This document shows positions 13,630 to 20,128 of a DNA stretch of 20,128 nt, one piece after another (position 1 is the first letter of the stretch; every line of letters starts with the position of its first letter). The stretch is from Rhodospirillaceae bacterium CCH5-H10 (GTDB lineage Bacteria; Pseudomonadota; Alphaproteobacteria; Reyranellales; Reyranellaceae). Both the position numbers and the translations under genes were made by a program. The notes beneath the pieces are model-generated. The model did not search any database. It saw only the letters and a program-made list of their open reading frames with translations, and had not been told where the DNA came from. The DNA lies in assembly GCA_001557035.1 (NCBI GenBank), contig LSKJ01000539.1, forward strand, positions 1-20,128, read 5' to 3'.

Positions 13630-14775
13630 ATGCCCGCCGTCTCCGTTCGCGACATCCGTCTCGACCTGTTCCGCGGCCTCGCCCTGTGGTTCATCTTCCT
13701 CGACCACATTCCGACGAACATCGTGAGCTGGCTGACCGTCCGCAACTACGGCTTCAGCGATGCCACCGAGATCTTCGTGTTCATCTCCGGCTACACTGCG
13801 GTCATCGCCTATGGCCGGATGCTGGACAAGGAGGGCTGGCCGCGCACCGCGGCGCGAATCTACCGCCGGGTCTGGCAGCTCTACGTCGCGCACATCCTGC
13901 TGTTCGTGGCCTTCACCGCCCAGATCGCCTGGGTCTCGATCGCGCGCGATGCCCCGGCGCTGATCGAGGAGATGGAGCTGCTCGGCCTGGGGCAGAACCC
14001 CTATCGCGCCATCCTGGAGGCGGCGCTGCTGAAGTTCCGGCCGGTGAACCTCGACGTGCTGCCGCTCTACATCGTGCTGCTCGCGGCCTTCCCCTGGGTC
14101 CTGCCGGTGCTGGTGCGCTGGCCGTGGGCGGTGATCGCCGTCTCGGTCGCCCTCTATGTCGTGACCTGCCGCTACAACTGGAGCCTGCCGGCCTATCCCG
14201 ACGAGAAGGTCTGGTATTTCAACCCGATGGCCTGGCAGGTCGTGTTCCATGTCGGGGCTGCCTGCGCCGTGTTCGGCCCCGGGCTGTCCCGGCTCGACCG
14301 GTACCGCACGCCCCTGACCGTCCTGGCCGTCGCCTTCGTGCTCTTCGCGGCCCTGATCGCCCTGTCGTGGCAGTACAATCCGCTGGAACGGCTGATCCCG
14401 GCCTGGGTGTCGCGGATCATCTACCCGATCGACAAGACCAACATCGACGTCCTGAGATTCCTGCACTTCCTGGCCATCGCCTGGCTGGTCCGGATCGCCG
14501 TGCCCATTGACGCGCCGGCTCTGAAATGGCCCATTTGGCAGCCGCTTCGCAGATGCGGTGAAGCGTCGCTGCTTATATTCTGCATCGGGACCTTCCTGGC
14601 GCTGAGCGGCCAGGTGATCGTTAGCCATTATGAAGATTCGATCGTGTCGCAGATTGTCGTGAGCGTGGTGGGGATCGCGATCATGTGCGTCGCCGCCTAT
14701 ATCGCCGCCTGGTTCAAGGGCGGCGGAAAGAGCACGCCACCGCGCGTGCATCGCTTGGCCGAGGCCTCGACGTGA
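13630..14775 (+). CDS. OpgC-like membrane acyltransferase
   Basis: A 381-aa inner-membrane protein with about ten hydrophobic segments. It begins with the OpgC family signature RDIRLDLFRGLALWFIFLDHIP, where the Arg-Asp and His residues resemble the acyltransferase-3 active region, and continues with SDATEIFVFISGYTAVIAYG. OpgC adds succinyl groups to osmoregulated periplasmic glucans in E. coli; alphaproteobacterial homologues may modify other glycans. Length matches OpgC (about 385 aa). The ATG at 13630 is chosen because it lies 8 residues before the family signature. Its stop overlaps the GTG start of an exported SGNH hydrolase (GTGA), so the two are probably translated together and act on the same glycan. 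No opgG or opgH gene is in the window, so the glycan target is inference. The end (KSTPPRVHRLAEAST) is a polar cytoplasmic tail. Confidence 0.9.
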   Translation: MPAVSVRDIRLDLFRGLALWFIFLDHIPTNIVSWLTVRNYGFSDATEIFVFISGYTAVIAYGRMLDKEGWPRTAARIYRRVWQLYVAHILLFVAFTAQIAWVSIARDAPALIEEMELLGLGQNPYRAILEAALLKFRPVNLDVLPLYIVLLAAFPWVLPVLVRWPWAVIAVSVALYVVTCRYNWSLPAYPDEKVWYFNPMAWQVVFHVGAACAVFGPGLSRLDRYRTPLTVLAVAFVLFAALIALSWQYNPLERLIPAWVSRIIYPIDKTNIDVLRFLHFLAIAWLVRIAVPIDAPALKWPIWQPLRRCGEASLLIFCIGTFLALSGQVIVSHYEDSIVSQIVVSVVGIAIMCVAAYIAAWFKGGGKSTPPRVHRLAEAST

Positions 14776-15512
14776 GCCGCGCGCTGGCCCTGCTGGCTGC
14801 ACTGTTCGCGATCGCGCTGGGCAGCCCGGCATTCGCGCAATCGATGACGCTTTGCCGCGCCAAGCCCGCCCTGCTCGAACTCGGTACGAAATTGCCGATC
14901 TCGCGCAAGGCGATGGCCGAGAAGAAGGTTCTGCGCATCATCGCGCTCGGCTCTTCGACGACGGCCGGATACGGCGTCTCCAACCCGGCCTATGCCTTTC
15001 CCACGCAGCTCCGCATCGGCCTGGAGAAGGCGCTGCCCGGCATCGACATCGACGTGATCAACCGCGGCATCGGCGGCCAGGACGTCGAGGAGATGGCTGC
15101 CCGCATGCGCGTGGAGATGGAGGGCAATCCGGCCTCGCTGGTGATCTGGCAGACCGGCACCAACGCCGCCATCCGGCACATGCCCCTCGACAAGTTCGAC
15201 ACTACGCTGCGCGCCGGGCTGAAGCTCGGCACCTCGCTGGGCGCGGACTTCGTGCTGATGAACCTGCAGTACGTGCCCGCCGTCGTCGCCGCGCCGGACA
15301 AGGAAGCCTACGAGAAGATCATGGCGGACGCTGCCCGCGACTACGCGGCCGGCCTGTTCCGCCGCTATGACATCATGCGCAGCTGGTACGACGACGGCAT
15401 GCCCTACGCCCAGTTCGTGCAACTCGACGGGCTGCACCTCAACGATTTTGGCCAGAAGTGCATCGGCCGGCTCCTGACCCGCTCGATCCTGGCGGCGCTC
15501 ACCGGTCCCTGA
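14772..15512 (+). CDS. Exported SGNH/GDSL-type hydrolase
   Basis: A 246-aa periplasmic serine esterase. The GTG at 14772 overlaps the preceding stop (GTGA) and starts a clean signal peptide (SRALALLAALFAIALGSPAFAQ). SGNH blocks are visible: I, IALGSSTTAGYG with nucleophile Ser62; II, the Gly in NRGIGGQD; III, Asn131 in WQTGTNAA; V, Asp219 and His222 in LDGLHLND. The GDS is GSS here, a common variation. Coupling with the OpgC-like acyltransferase gives a split form of the acyltransferase-plus-SGNH pairing seen in fused O-acetyltransferases, so it may transfer or remove acyl groups on an envelope glycan. The family also includes plain esterases and arylesterases. It ends 17 bp before the cyclase gene, which is probably on the same transcript but biochemically unrelated. 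Confidence 0.9.
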   Translation: MSRALALLAALFAIALGSPAFAQSMTLCRAKPALLELGTKLPISRKAMAEKKVLRIIALGSSTTAGYGVSNPAYAFPTQLRIGLEKALPGIDIDVINRGIGGQDVEEMAARMRVEMEGNPASLVIWQTGTNAAIRHMPLDKFDTTLRAGLKLGTSLGADFVLMNLQYVPAVVAAPDKEAYEKIMADAARDYAAGLFRRYDIMRSWYDDGMPYAQFVQLDGLHLNDFGQKCIGRLLTRSILAALTGP

Positions 15513-15529
15513 AAAAAAGAGGACGCAAG

Positions 15530-16306
15530 ATGCCCCGCCGTTTCGTCGACCTGTCGATCTATCTCGAGAACGACGTGATCTCCGATCCGCCGCCGTTCGG
15601 GCCGAAGATCCAGTATCACAAGCATGCCGACACGGCGGGCCAGATCGCCGGCTTCTTTCCCGGCCTCAAGAAGGAAGACCTGCCCGACGGCGCCGGCTGG
15701 GCGGTCGAGAACGTCAACCTCTCGACGCACAATGGCACGCATCTCGACGCGCCCTATCACTTCCATCCGACGATGAACAAGGGCGAGCGCGCCATCACGA
15801 TCGACGAGGTGCCGCTCGAATGGTGCTTCCAGCCCGGCGTGAAGCTCGACTTCCGAGACAAGCCGGACGGGCATGTCATCACGGCCGCCGAAGTCGAGGA
15901 GGAACTGAAGCGGATCGGGCATGAGTTGAAGCCGCTGGAAATCGTCGTGGTCAACACGCGAGCGGGCTCGCGCTACGGCAACGACGACTACGTCAATTCC
16001 GGCTGCGGCATGGGCTACGACGCCACGATCTACCTGCTGGAGAAGGGCGTGCGTCTCACCGGCACCGATGCCTGGAGCTGGGACGCGCCGTTCTACTTCA
16101 CCGCCCAGAAATGGGCCAAGGACCACGATCCGTCGATCATCTGGGAAGGCCACAAGGCCGGCCGCGACATCGGCTACTGCCACCTCGAGAAGTTGCACAA
16201 TCTCGAATCGCTGCCGGGCGACGGCTTCACCATCGCCTGCTTCCCGCACAAAATCCGCGGCGCCTCCGCCGGCTGGACCCGTGCGGTCGCGATCTTCGAG
16301 GAGTGA
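15530..16306 (+). CDS. Metal-dependent cyclase-family hydrolase (kynurenine formamidase-like)
   Basis: A 258-aa cytosolic protein of the cyclase family (KynB-like fold). The metal-binding signature is HNGTHLDAPYHF with His67, His71, Asp73 and His77, matching the HxGTHxDxPxH pattern in which the first His, the second His and the Asp hold zinc or manganese. Further family marks are NTRAGSRYGN, GTDAWSWDAP and the end CFPHKIRGASAGWTRAVAIFEE. Members hydrolyse N-formylkynurenine, isatin or other amide/cyclic substrates. This protein is longer than KynB (about 210 aa) and the kynurenine pathway genes are absent, so KynB is not claimed; an isatin hydrolase or a degradation-pathway role is as likely. 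AGAGGA lies 7 nt before the ATG. It follows the SGNH hydrolase by 17 bp. Palindromic repeat copy 3 lies 33 bp after its stop. Confidence 0.91.
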   Translation: MPRRFVDLSIYLENDVISDPPPFGPKIQYHKHADTAGQIAGFFPGLKKEDLPDGAGWAVENVNLSTHNGTHLDAPYHFHPTMNKGERAITIDEVPLEWCFQPGVKLDFRDKPDGHVITAAEVEEELKRIGHELKPLEIVVVNTRAGSRYGNDDYVNSGCGMGYDATIYLLEKGVRLTGTDAWSWDAPFYFTAQKWAKDHDPSIIWEGHKAGRDIGYCHLEKLHNLESLPGDGFTIACFPHKIRGASAGWTRAVAIFEE

Positions 16307-16338
16307 CCGAAGTCTTTCCATCTCGACTTCACACACCA

Positions 16339-16451
16339 CCTCATCCTGAGGAGCCACGCGGAGCGTGGCGTCTCGAAGAATGGGCAACGGGCGCGGTGTG
16401 TGTAGCCCATGCTTCGAGACGCGCTCCTGTGGAGCGCTCCTCAGCATGAGG
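16339..16451. repeat. Intergenic palindromic repeat, copy 3
   Basis: Cleanest copy of the family. The outer stem is 16339-16352 with 16438-16451 (13 of 14, mismatch at the same position as copy 1). The left hairpin is 16353-16359 with 16363-16369 (GCCACGC/GCGTGGC). The central stem starts at GTCTCGAAG (16370-16378) and closes at 16420. The right hairpin is 16421-16427 with 16431-16437 (GCGCTCC/GGAGCGC). The junction has no unpaired base. It sits between two convergent genes (cyclase and LysE). Confidence 0.9.
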
Positions 16452-16486
16452 TCATTGTTGTGGTTTCTGTTCTGACCGAAGAAAAT

Positions 16487-17119
16487 TCAGAGCGACGCCG
16501 GTCGTCGCGCGAATAGAAGTGCAAAGCCGAGTGCTGCAATCGCGCCGCCGGCTCCGGCCCGCAGACGGCGCAGCAGCGTCGGCCGTCCGACCGCGATCGA
16601 GCGGGCGCGCGAGGCCAGCAGCGCGACCACCACATCGACGGCGGTGTTGAGCACGACCGAGATCAGGCCCAGCAGCAGGAACTGCAGCCAGACGGGCCCG
16701 GCTGACGGATCGACGAACTGCGGCAGGAACGCGAGGAAGAACGCGGCGGTCTTGGGATTGAGCGCCTCGACCAGGATGCCTTCGCGGAAGGCCCTTGCCG
16801 CGCCGGTCGTGGTCACTTTCGCTTCGAACGGCTGGCGCGCCTCGCGGATCGCCTTGATTCCGAGCCAGACGAGATAGAGCGCGCCGGCGAATTTAAGGAG
16901 CGTGAAGGCTTCGGCGCTCGCCATCACCAGGGCCGAGACGCCGACGGCGCCCGCCGCGACATGGACCAGCCCGCCGAGCCCCGTGCCGAAGCTGGAGGCC
17001 AGGCCTTCGCCGCGGCCACCGGCCAGGGTGCGTGCCGCGACGTAGAAGATGCCGGGCCCGGGCGATACGGCGATCGCCAGGGCCGCGGCGGAGAACAGCG
17101 CGAGGTTGGCGAGATCCAT
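16487..17119 (-). CDS. LysE/RhtB-family amino-acid exporter
   Basis: A 210-aa inner-membrane exporter with the usual six hydrophobic segments. The N-terminus carries the family motif AIAVSPGPGIFYVAARTLAGGRGEGLASSFGTGLGGLVH. Later marks are KFAGALYLVWLGIKAIREA and FREGILVEALNPKTAAFFLAFLPQFV, which is the classic LysE/RhtB middle region. Family members export amino acids such as homoserine, threonine or lysine, or similar solutes; the substrate is not predictable. The ATG at 17119 begins 6 bp after the stop of the upstream CMD-like gene, so the two are likely co-transcribed and perhaps translationally coupled, since no strong Shine-Dalgarno sequence is visible. Its 3' end faces the cyclase gene, with palindromic repeat copy 3 in between. 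The C-terminus (LLRRLRAGAGGAIAALGFALLFARRPASL) contains the last helix. Confidence 0.92.
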   Translation of the reverse strand: MDLANLALFSAAALAIAVSPGPGIFYVAARTLAGGRGEGLASSFGTGLGGLVHVAAGAVGVSALVMASAEAFTLLKFAGALYLVWLGIKAIREARQPFEAKVTTTGAARAFREGILVEALNPKTAAFFLAFLPQFVDPSAGPVWLQFLLLGLISVVLNTAVDVVVALLASRARSIAVGRPTLLRRLRAGAGGAIAALGFALLFARRPASL

Positions 17120-17125
17120 CGTCGC

Positions 17126-17674
17126 TTACGGCAGCGGATCGGGTTCGCCCGGCGGCAGCGGCACTTCGAAGACGTTGAGCGTCATCGAGACCAGCATGTA
17201 GTAGCCGCACACGCCGACCAGATCGACCACGCCCTGCTCGCCGAACGCGTCGATGGCCCGCTTGTAGTTGGGCGGCGCGACGCGGTTGGTTTCGAGATAC
17301 TCGGTGACGAAATCATAGACGACCTTCTCGACCTCGCGCTTGAACGGCGGCGTGGCGCGCAGGCGGACGGCCTCGATGATGTCTTCCGGGAGGCCGGCTT
17401 CCTTGGCCAGCCGCGCGTGGGCGTAGAACTCGAACTGCGCCTTGAAGTGACGGCCGACCAAGCAGATCGCCAGTTCCGAGAGGTCGCGCGGCAGCGTGTT
17501 GTGGAAGCGGCAGTATTCGCCGAGCTTCTGGGCGCGGTCGGCCAGGACCGGGCTGCGCAGCCACGGCTCGAACGGCCCGCGCAGGCCGCCGCGCGGACCG
17601 GTCATGATCGCGTCGGCGACTTTCTTCTGTTCGGGGGCGAGTTTGTTCAGGTCGAGCGGAGCCAGACGCGGCAT
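17126..17674 (-). CDS. Carboxymuconolactone decarboxylase-family (AhpD-like fold) protein
   Basis: A 182-aa all-helical cytosolic protein. The CMD-like core is about residues 50-115: LGEYCRFHNTLPRDLSELAICLVGRHFKAQFEFYAHARLAKEAGLPEDIIEAVR. The Glu, Cys and His positions of this core resemble the proton-relay region of the family, but the AhpD CxxC redox pair is absent (only single Cys residues), so peroxidase activity of the AhpD kind is unlikely. Members range from gamma-carboxymuconolactone decarboxylase to stress-related proteins of unknown activity. Other protocatechuate-pathway genes are absent, so the enzymatic name is not to be taken literally. AAAGGAAA precedes the ATG. It lies 32 bp after the unknown exported protein and 6 bp before the LysE gene, on the same strand. 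Confidence 0.88.
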   Translation of the reverse strand: MPRLAPLDLNKLAPEQKKVADAIMTGPRGGLRGPFEPWLRSPVLADRAQKLGEYCRFHNTLPRDLSELAICLVGRHFKAQFEFYAHARLAKEAGLPEDIIEAVRLRATPPFKREVEKVVYDFVTEYLETNRVAPPNYKRAIDAFGEQGVVDLVGVCGYYMLVSMTLNVFEVPLPPGEPDPLP

Positions 17675-17706
17675 GACGTTTCCTTTGTTCTCTTACAGCA
17701 GGGTGG

Positions 17707-18297
17707 TTAGAGCGGGCAGCTGGCGTCGGTGACGCGATTGGCATCGGCGTTGTCGAAGATGTTGTTCACGATCGACAGGCCGCCCGCCATGGCCTGGCTC
17801 GACCGGACGCTGCAGGAGCCGGTGGCGGTCCACAGCACCTTGCCGCCGCTCGCTTCGTAGAGCGTGAGCGAGACACGCAGCGTCGCGCCCGAAGGTGCCG
17901 CGGGGATCGTGTCGCGCCGGCCGATCGGATTGGCGGGGAGCATGAGGCGCGGATTGGCGCCGGTCTCGTAGTCCTGACTCTGCATCATCGGCATTTCGCG
18001 GTCGGCGCCGCCGGACAGGTCGAAGTAGCTCACGTCCATGCGCATGATGTTGCCGCCGCTGAAGCCGACCTGGTTGCCGCGCTGGCTGAGTCGGACCATG
18101 ACCTGGCGGCGCAGTTCGCGCGCGAGATGCGTGTCGGAGGTGAGCTGGACGGCAATCTTGACCTTGGGAATCTTCTGGTAGGCCTTGATCTCGATCTGGC
18201 CGAGCTTCGGCCCGGATCCCAGCCCGTAGCCCTGCGCCGCGACCGGCGCGGCGAAGCAGAGCGCCGAGAGCGCGACAAGAGTGGCGGCAATGCGCAT
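17707..18297 (-). CDS. Exported protein of unknown function (196 aa)
   Basis: No family recognised. A signal peptide is clear (MRIAATLVALSALCFAAPVAAQ). The mature protein starts Gly-rich (GYGLGSGPKLGQIEIKAYQKIPKVKIAVQL). A charged segment follows (LARELRRQVMVRLSQRGNQVGFSGGNIMRMDVSYFDL). Then comes a stretch that looks like beta-strands (GATLRVSLTLYEASGGKVLWTATGSCSV), and it ends NRVTDASCPL. The alternation and the GKVLWTATGS motif resemble periplasmic or outer-membrane-facing proteins that sum multiple strands, such as DUF4136-like proteins, but this is only a resemblance. Two cysteines in the C-terminal third (SCSV and ASCPL) could form a disulfide. GGGGAAAG precedes the ATG at 18297. It starts 11 bp after the class II aldolase stop, so the pair is co-transcribed. 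No link in function is visible. Confidence 0.8.
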   Translation of the reverse strand: MRIAATLVALSALCFAAPVAAQGYGLGSGPKLGQIEIKAYQKIPKVKIAVQLTSDTHLARELRRQVMVRLSQRGNQVGFSGGNIMRMDVSYFDLSGGADREMPMMQSQDYETGANPRLMLPANPIGRRDTIPAAPSGATLRVSLTLYEASGGKVLWTATGSCSVRSSQAMAGGLSIVNNIFDNADANRVTDASCPL

Positions 18298-18308
18298 GCG
18301 ACTTTCCC

Positions 18309-19079
18309 CTAACGTCCCTCGACCGCCGTCAGCCTGCTCCAGCCGGCTTCGTCCCGGTCGAGCATGCGCTTCAGCGATTCGAAATGCAGGAAGGCCTGCT
18401 GCGCCTCGCCCGCGATCTGCCTGGCCGTATGCTCGGCCATCGCCTCGTCGATATTGTGCAGTTCCCGGCCGGTCTGCATCGCCAGCACCTGCACCATCGC
18501 CGCACGTTCGAGGTAATAAAGGTCGTCGTAGGCTTGGGCAACGGTCGGGCCCGAGACGATTACGCCGTGGTTGCGCAGGAACAGGATGTCCTTGTCGCCC
18601 ATCGCGCGGCACATGCGCTCGCCCTCGTCGTTGGACAGCGCCACGCCACCATACATCTCGTCGTAGGCGATGCGGCCCCAGTAGCGGAAGGCATTCTGGG
18701 TGCACATCTCGATGCGCCCGTCGCGGATCGAGGTCAGTGCCGTCGCGTAGGGCATGTGGGTGTGCAGCACGACCTTGGCGCGCGGGTTGCCGGCATGGAT
18801 GCGGGCATGGATGTAAAAGGCGGTCGGCTCGACCGGATACTTGCCCTCGACGATGTTGCCGTCTCCGTCGGCCATGACGATGTCGGACGGCGTGATCTCC
18901 GACCAGTGCAGTCCCTGCGGATTGACCAGGAAGAGATCGTCGCGCCCGGGCACCGCCATGCTGAAGTGATTGCAGACACCCTCGTTCAGCCCGTGCCGCG
19001 CGGCGGCGCGCAGCGCAGTGGTCAGGTCGATCCGCGCCTGGGTGACCGGGTCGTTCGCCAGCATCTTGGGGAGCTCCAT
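18309..19079 (-). CDS. Class II aldolase/adducin-domain protein
   Basis: A 256-aa cytosolic protein of the fuculose-phosphate aldolase/adducin family, which binds a divalent metal (usually Zn2+) and cleaves or epimerises phosphorylated sugars, or decarboxylates aromatic acids. The metal ligands are visible as His106 and His108 in VVLHTHMPYATAL and His171 in FLRNHGVIVSG; Glu84 in VEPTAFYIHARIHAG may be catalytic. Family marks include GLNEGVCNHFSMAVPG, NPQGLHWSEITPSDIVMAD and the late LERAAMVQVLAMQTG. The start is uncertain: ATG at 19079 is chosen; an in-frame TTG at 19121 would add 14 residues without a Shine-Dalgarno sequence. It lies 67 bp after the DUF1194 gene and 11 bp before the unknown exported gene. 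The substrate is not predictable. The sequence looks complete. Confidence 0.9.
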   Translation of the reverse strand: MELPKMLANDPVTQARIDLTTALRAAARHGLNEGVCNHFSMAVPGRDDLFLVNPQGLHWSEITPSDIVMADGDGNIVEGKYPVEPTAFYIHARIHAGNPRAKVVLHTHMPYATALTSIRDGRIEMCTQNAFRYWGRIAYDEMYGGVALSNDEGERMCRAMGDKDILFLRNHGVIVSGPTVAQAYDDLYYLERAAMVQVLAMQTGRELHNIDEAMAEHTARQIAGEAQQAFLHFESLKRMLDRDEAGWSRLTAVEGR

Positions 19080-19146
19080 CTTCGACGGCTGTTGCGGCGC
19101 CGATGATGCGGCTTCCCGCAATCGGGGCCAAGGAAAATTGGCGCAG

Positions 19147-19872
19147 TCAGGCTGGCGAGGAGCGGACCGGTCCGTCGGTCGCCGAAATCTCGCGCACCAG
19201 CTTGGTGCGGACCGCGCGGCCGAAATGGTCGAAATTGTCGGCCACGATCATGAACGAACCCGGGCCGCCGATGACGCTCTCCTCGTAGTACTTGTCGAGC
19301 GTGAGGTCGGGCGGGCGGCCGAAGTTGGTGCGGTTCATCATCACCGGCAGGCCGTTCACGACGATGCCTTGCGACACCAGCTTGTCGCGGACGATCTCCG
19401 CCGGCGGCCCGTCGTTGGTGCGCCCGTCGCCCGACACGTCGATGACCCGGCGCTTGGCAACGAAGGGCGAATTCTCGAAGCGCTGGCCGGCATGGGCGAG
19501 GGCGGCGCCGATGGCGGTCCAGCTCTGCGACGCGCGCGGCGATTCGGCTAGTTTTTCCGCGAAGCGGCGTGCGGCGCCGGGACTGTCGATCACGGTCCAG
19601 TCGAGCACGACGACCTGATAGTGCGTGCCGGCCCATTCCGTGTAGCAGACGGCGATGCGCTTGTGCTCTCCCGAGAGGATGGCGTCGATGACGCGATCGT
19701 TGGTCAGGGCTTCGATGTAGCCGCGCCGCTGAAGCTCGGCCTCGATCTCGTCGATGGAGCGGGAGACGTCGACGGCCAGGACGAGTTGCAGGTCGACCGG
19801 TGTCTGGGCGCGGGCCGGCGTTCCCGCCGCCAGCGCCGCCAAGGAGCCTACGAGCGCCGATCGTCGCTTCAT
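19147..19872 (-). CDS. Exported DUF1194 (von Willebrand A-like) protein
   Basis: A 241-aa periplasmic protein. It has a signal peptide with a twin-arginine-like start (KRRSALVGSLAALAAGTPARAQ). The mature part begins VDLQLVLAVDVSRSIDEIE, where Asp35-x-Ser37-x-Ser39 matches the metal-ion-dependent adhesion site of VWA domains; DVSGDGRTNDG later holds the further Asp typical of the fold, and TAIGAALAHA contains the expected Thr. The arrangement matches DUF1194 proteins, whose function is unknown; VWA domains usually bind partner proteins through a divalent metal. The ATG at 19872 is chosen because GGAGGTG lies 6 nt upstream; the track of codons back to 19899 is a short extension without a Shine-Dalgarno sequence. 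It is the first gene of the minus-strand run that continues to the LysE gene. Confidence 0.9.
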   Translation of the reverse strand: MKRRSALVGSLAALAAGTPARAQTPVDLQLVLAVDVSRSIDEIEAELQRRGYIEALTNDRVIDAILSGEHKRIAVCYTEWAGTHYQVVVLDWTVIDSPGAARRFAEKLAESPRASQSWTAIGAALAHAGQRFENSPFVAKRRVIDVSGDGRTNDGPPAEIVRDKLVSQGIVVNGLPVMMNRTNFGRPPDLTLDKYYEESVIGGPGSFMIVADNFDHFGRAVRTKLVREISATDGPVRSSPA

Positions 19873-19919
19873 GCCCACCTCCGTCGATGACGGAAGCATA
19901 ACACCGTAACGCCCGACGC

Positions 19920-19952
19920 AAAGAAAAACGCCGGAGGTTTCCCTCCGGCGTT
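19920..19952 (-). terminator. Rho-independent terminator with GAAA tetraloop
   Basis: On the minus strand a perfect 11-bp stem (AACGCCGGAGG/CCTCCGGCGTT, 19927-19952) closes with a GAAA tetraloop and is followed by TTTTTCTTT. This is a strong intrinsic terminator and serves the gene that enters from the right edge. It also isolates the DUF1194 gene from upstream transcription. Confidence 0.92.
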
Positions 19953-19956
19953 CTCG

Positions 19957-19976
19957 TCGACTGACGGGTCAGTCGA
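19957..19976 (-). other. Second hairpin before the terminator
   Basis: TCGACTGA and TCAGTCGA form a perfect 8-bp stem (CGGG or CCCG loop) 4 bp from the stop codon at 19980-19982 and upstream of the strong terminator. It is probably an mRNA 3' stability element in tandem with the terminator. Confidence 0.6.
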
Positions 19977-19979
19977 TTT

Positions 19980-20128
19980 CTATTGATCGTCGTCGAAGCC
20001 GCGCTTGCGGGGTTCGTAGTCGCGCTCGCGGCGCGGACGATCCGGAGCACCGCCGCCGCCATGGCGACGCGGCGGCTTGCCGAAGTCACCGCCGCCGGGG
20101 CCGCCCGGACCACCGCTGTTGTCATAAC
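19980..20128 (-). CDS. Gly/Arg-rich C-terminus of an incomplete gene
   Basis: Only the last 48 codons are in the window; the start lies beyond the right edge. The peptide is rich in Gly, Arg and Pro (SGGPGGPGGGDFGKPPRR, then RHGGGGAPDRPRRERDYEPRKRGFDDD) and ends with an acidic DDDQ. This composition suits an RNA-binding protein tail such as those seen in alphaproteobacterial cold-shock-domain or similar RNA-associated proteins, but no domain is visible to decide. The reading frame is supported by the stop TAG at 19980-19982, followed by two hairpins and a strong terminator; another frame gives a long Ala/Thr/Ser-rich reading without a terminator-proximal stop and is less likely. Confidence 0.7.
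   Translation of the reverse strand, partial: YDNSGGPGGPGGGDFGKPPRRHGGGGAPDRPRRERDYEPRKRGFDDDQ

Noticed and set aside
14500..14660. Local drop in GC and rarer codons (for example CTT ATA TTC) near the end of the OpgC-like gene
   Set aside because: The reading frame and hydrophobic pattern continue normally; the change is too short to argue for transfer or a joint.
12856..14832. 658-codon minus-strand reading of the alpha/beta hydrolase frame
   Set aside because: Only the last 238 codons look like protein; the rest is antisense to the OpgC-like gene, and a strong Shine-Dalgarno sequence marks the ATG at 13572.
1..20128. CRISPR arrays, tRNA or rRNA genes, insertion sequences, prophage or defence genes
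   Set aside because: No regularly spaced direct repeats, tRNA cloverleaf with CCA-type end, transposase, integrase or phage gene was seen. The four-way-junction repeats are too large and lack tRNA consensus loops.

Overview
The window looks like a chromosomal segment of a high-GC alphaproteobacterium. The evidence is the GC-rich codon use, dense ORFs on both strands, short intergenic gaps, an orphan Bug/TctC binding protein beside a CaiB-type CoA transferase, and three copies of an intergenic palindromic element of a type familiar from Bradyrhizobium/Reyranella-like genomes. The taxonomic placement is inference; no rRNA or marker gene is present.

Layout. Positions 1-1790: a palindromic repeat, then minus-strand genes for a small exported protein, a TerC-family membrane protein and a small two-helix membrane protein. 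Positions 1869-8983: a copper-homeostasis island. A CopA-type Cu+ P-type ATPase (minus strand) diverges from a seven-gene plus-strand run: csoR, a Cys/His-rich exported protein, a small lipoprotein, a TolC-like outer-membrane factor, a two-domain multicopper oxidase, a His/Met-rich cupredoxin and a CusF-like periplasmic metal carrier. The two arms are separated by only 37 bp, which hold a 17-bp CsoR-type operator. Positions 9075-10280: a patatin-like lipase. Positions 10284-12539: the TctC-like protein diverging from the CoA transferase. Positions 12540-12855: a repeat-filled convergent gap. Positions 12856-16306: an alpha/beta hydrolase diverging from an OpgC-like acyltransferase, a GTGA-coupled SGNH hydrolase and a metal-dependent cyclase-family hydrolase. 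Positions 16339-16451: a third palindromic repeat. Positions 16487-19872: a minus-strand run of LysE exporter, carboxymuconolactone-decarboxylase-like protein, unknown exported protein, class II aldolase and a DUF1194/VWA-like protein. The right edge holds the Gly/Arg-rich C-terminus of an incomplete gene with its own terminator.

How it works together. The copper island reads as a complete envelope defence: CsoR senses cytosolic Cu(I), CopA moves Cu(I) to the periplasm, the cupredoxin, CusF-like and Cys/His-rich proteins bind it there, the multicopper oxidase oxidises it, and the TolC-like channel could pass it out. No CusA or CusB is present, so what drives the TolC step is open.

The most notable signals are two. 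One is the very compact copper control region, where both start codons lack a Shine-Dalgarno sequence and candidate promoters predict leaderless transcripts. The other is the three intergenic repeats: each folds on paper as a four-way junction with no unpaired junction nucleotides, and their side-arm sequences differ while pairing is kept.
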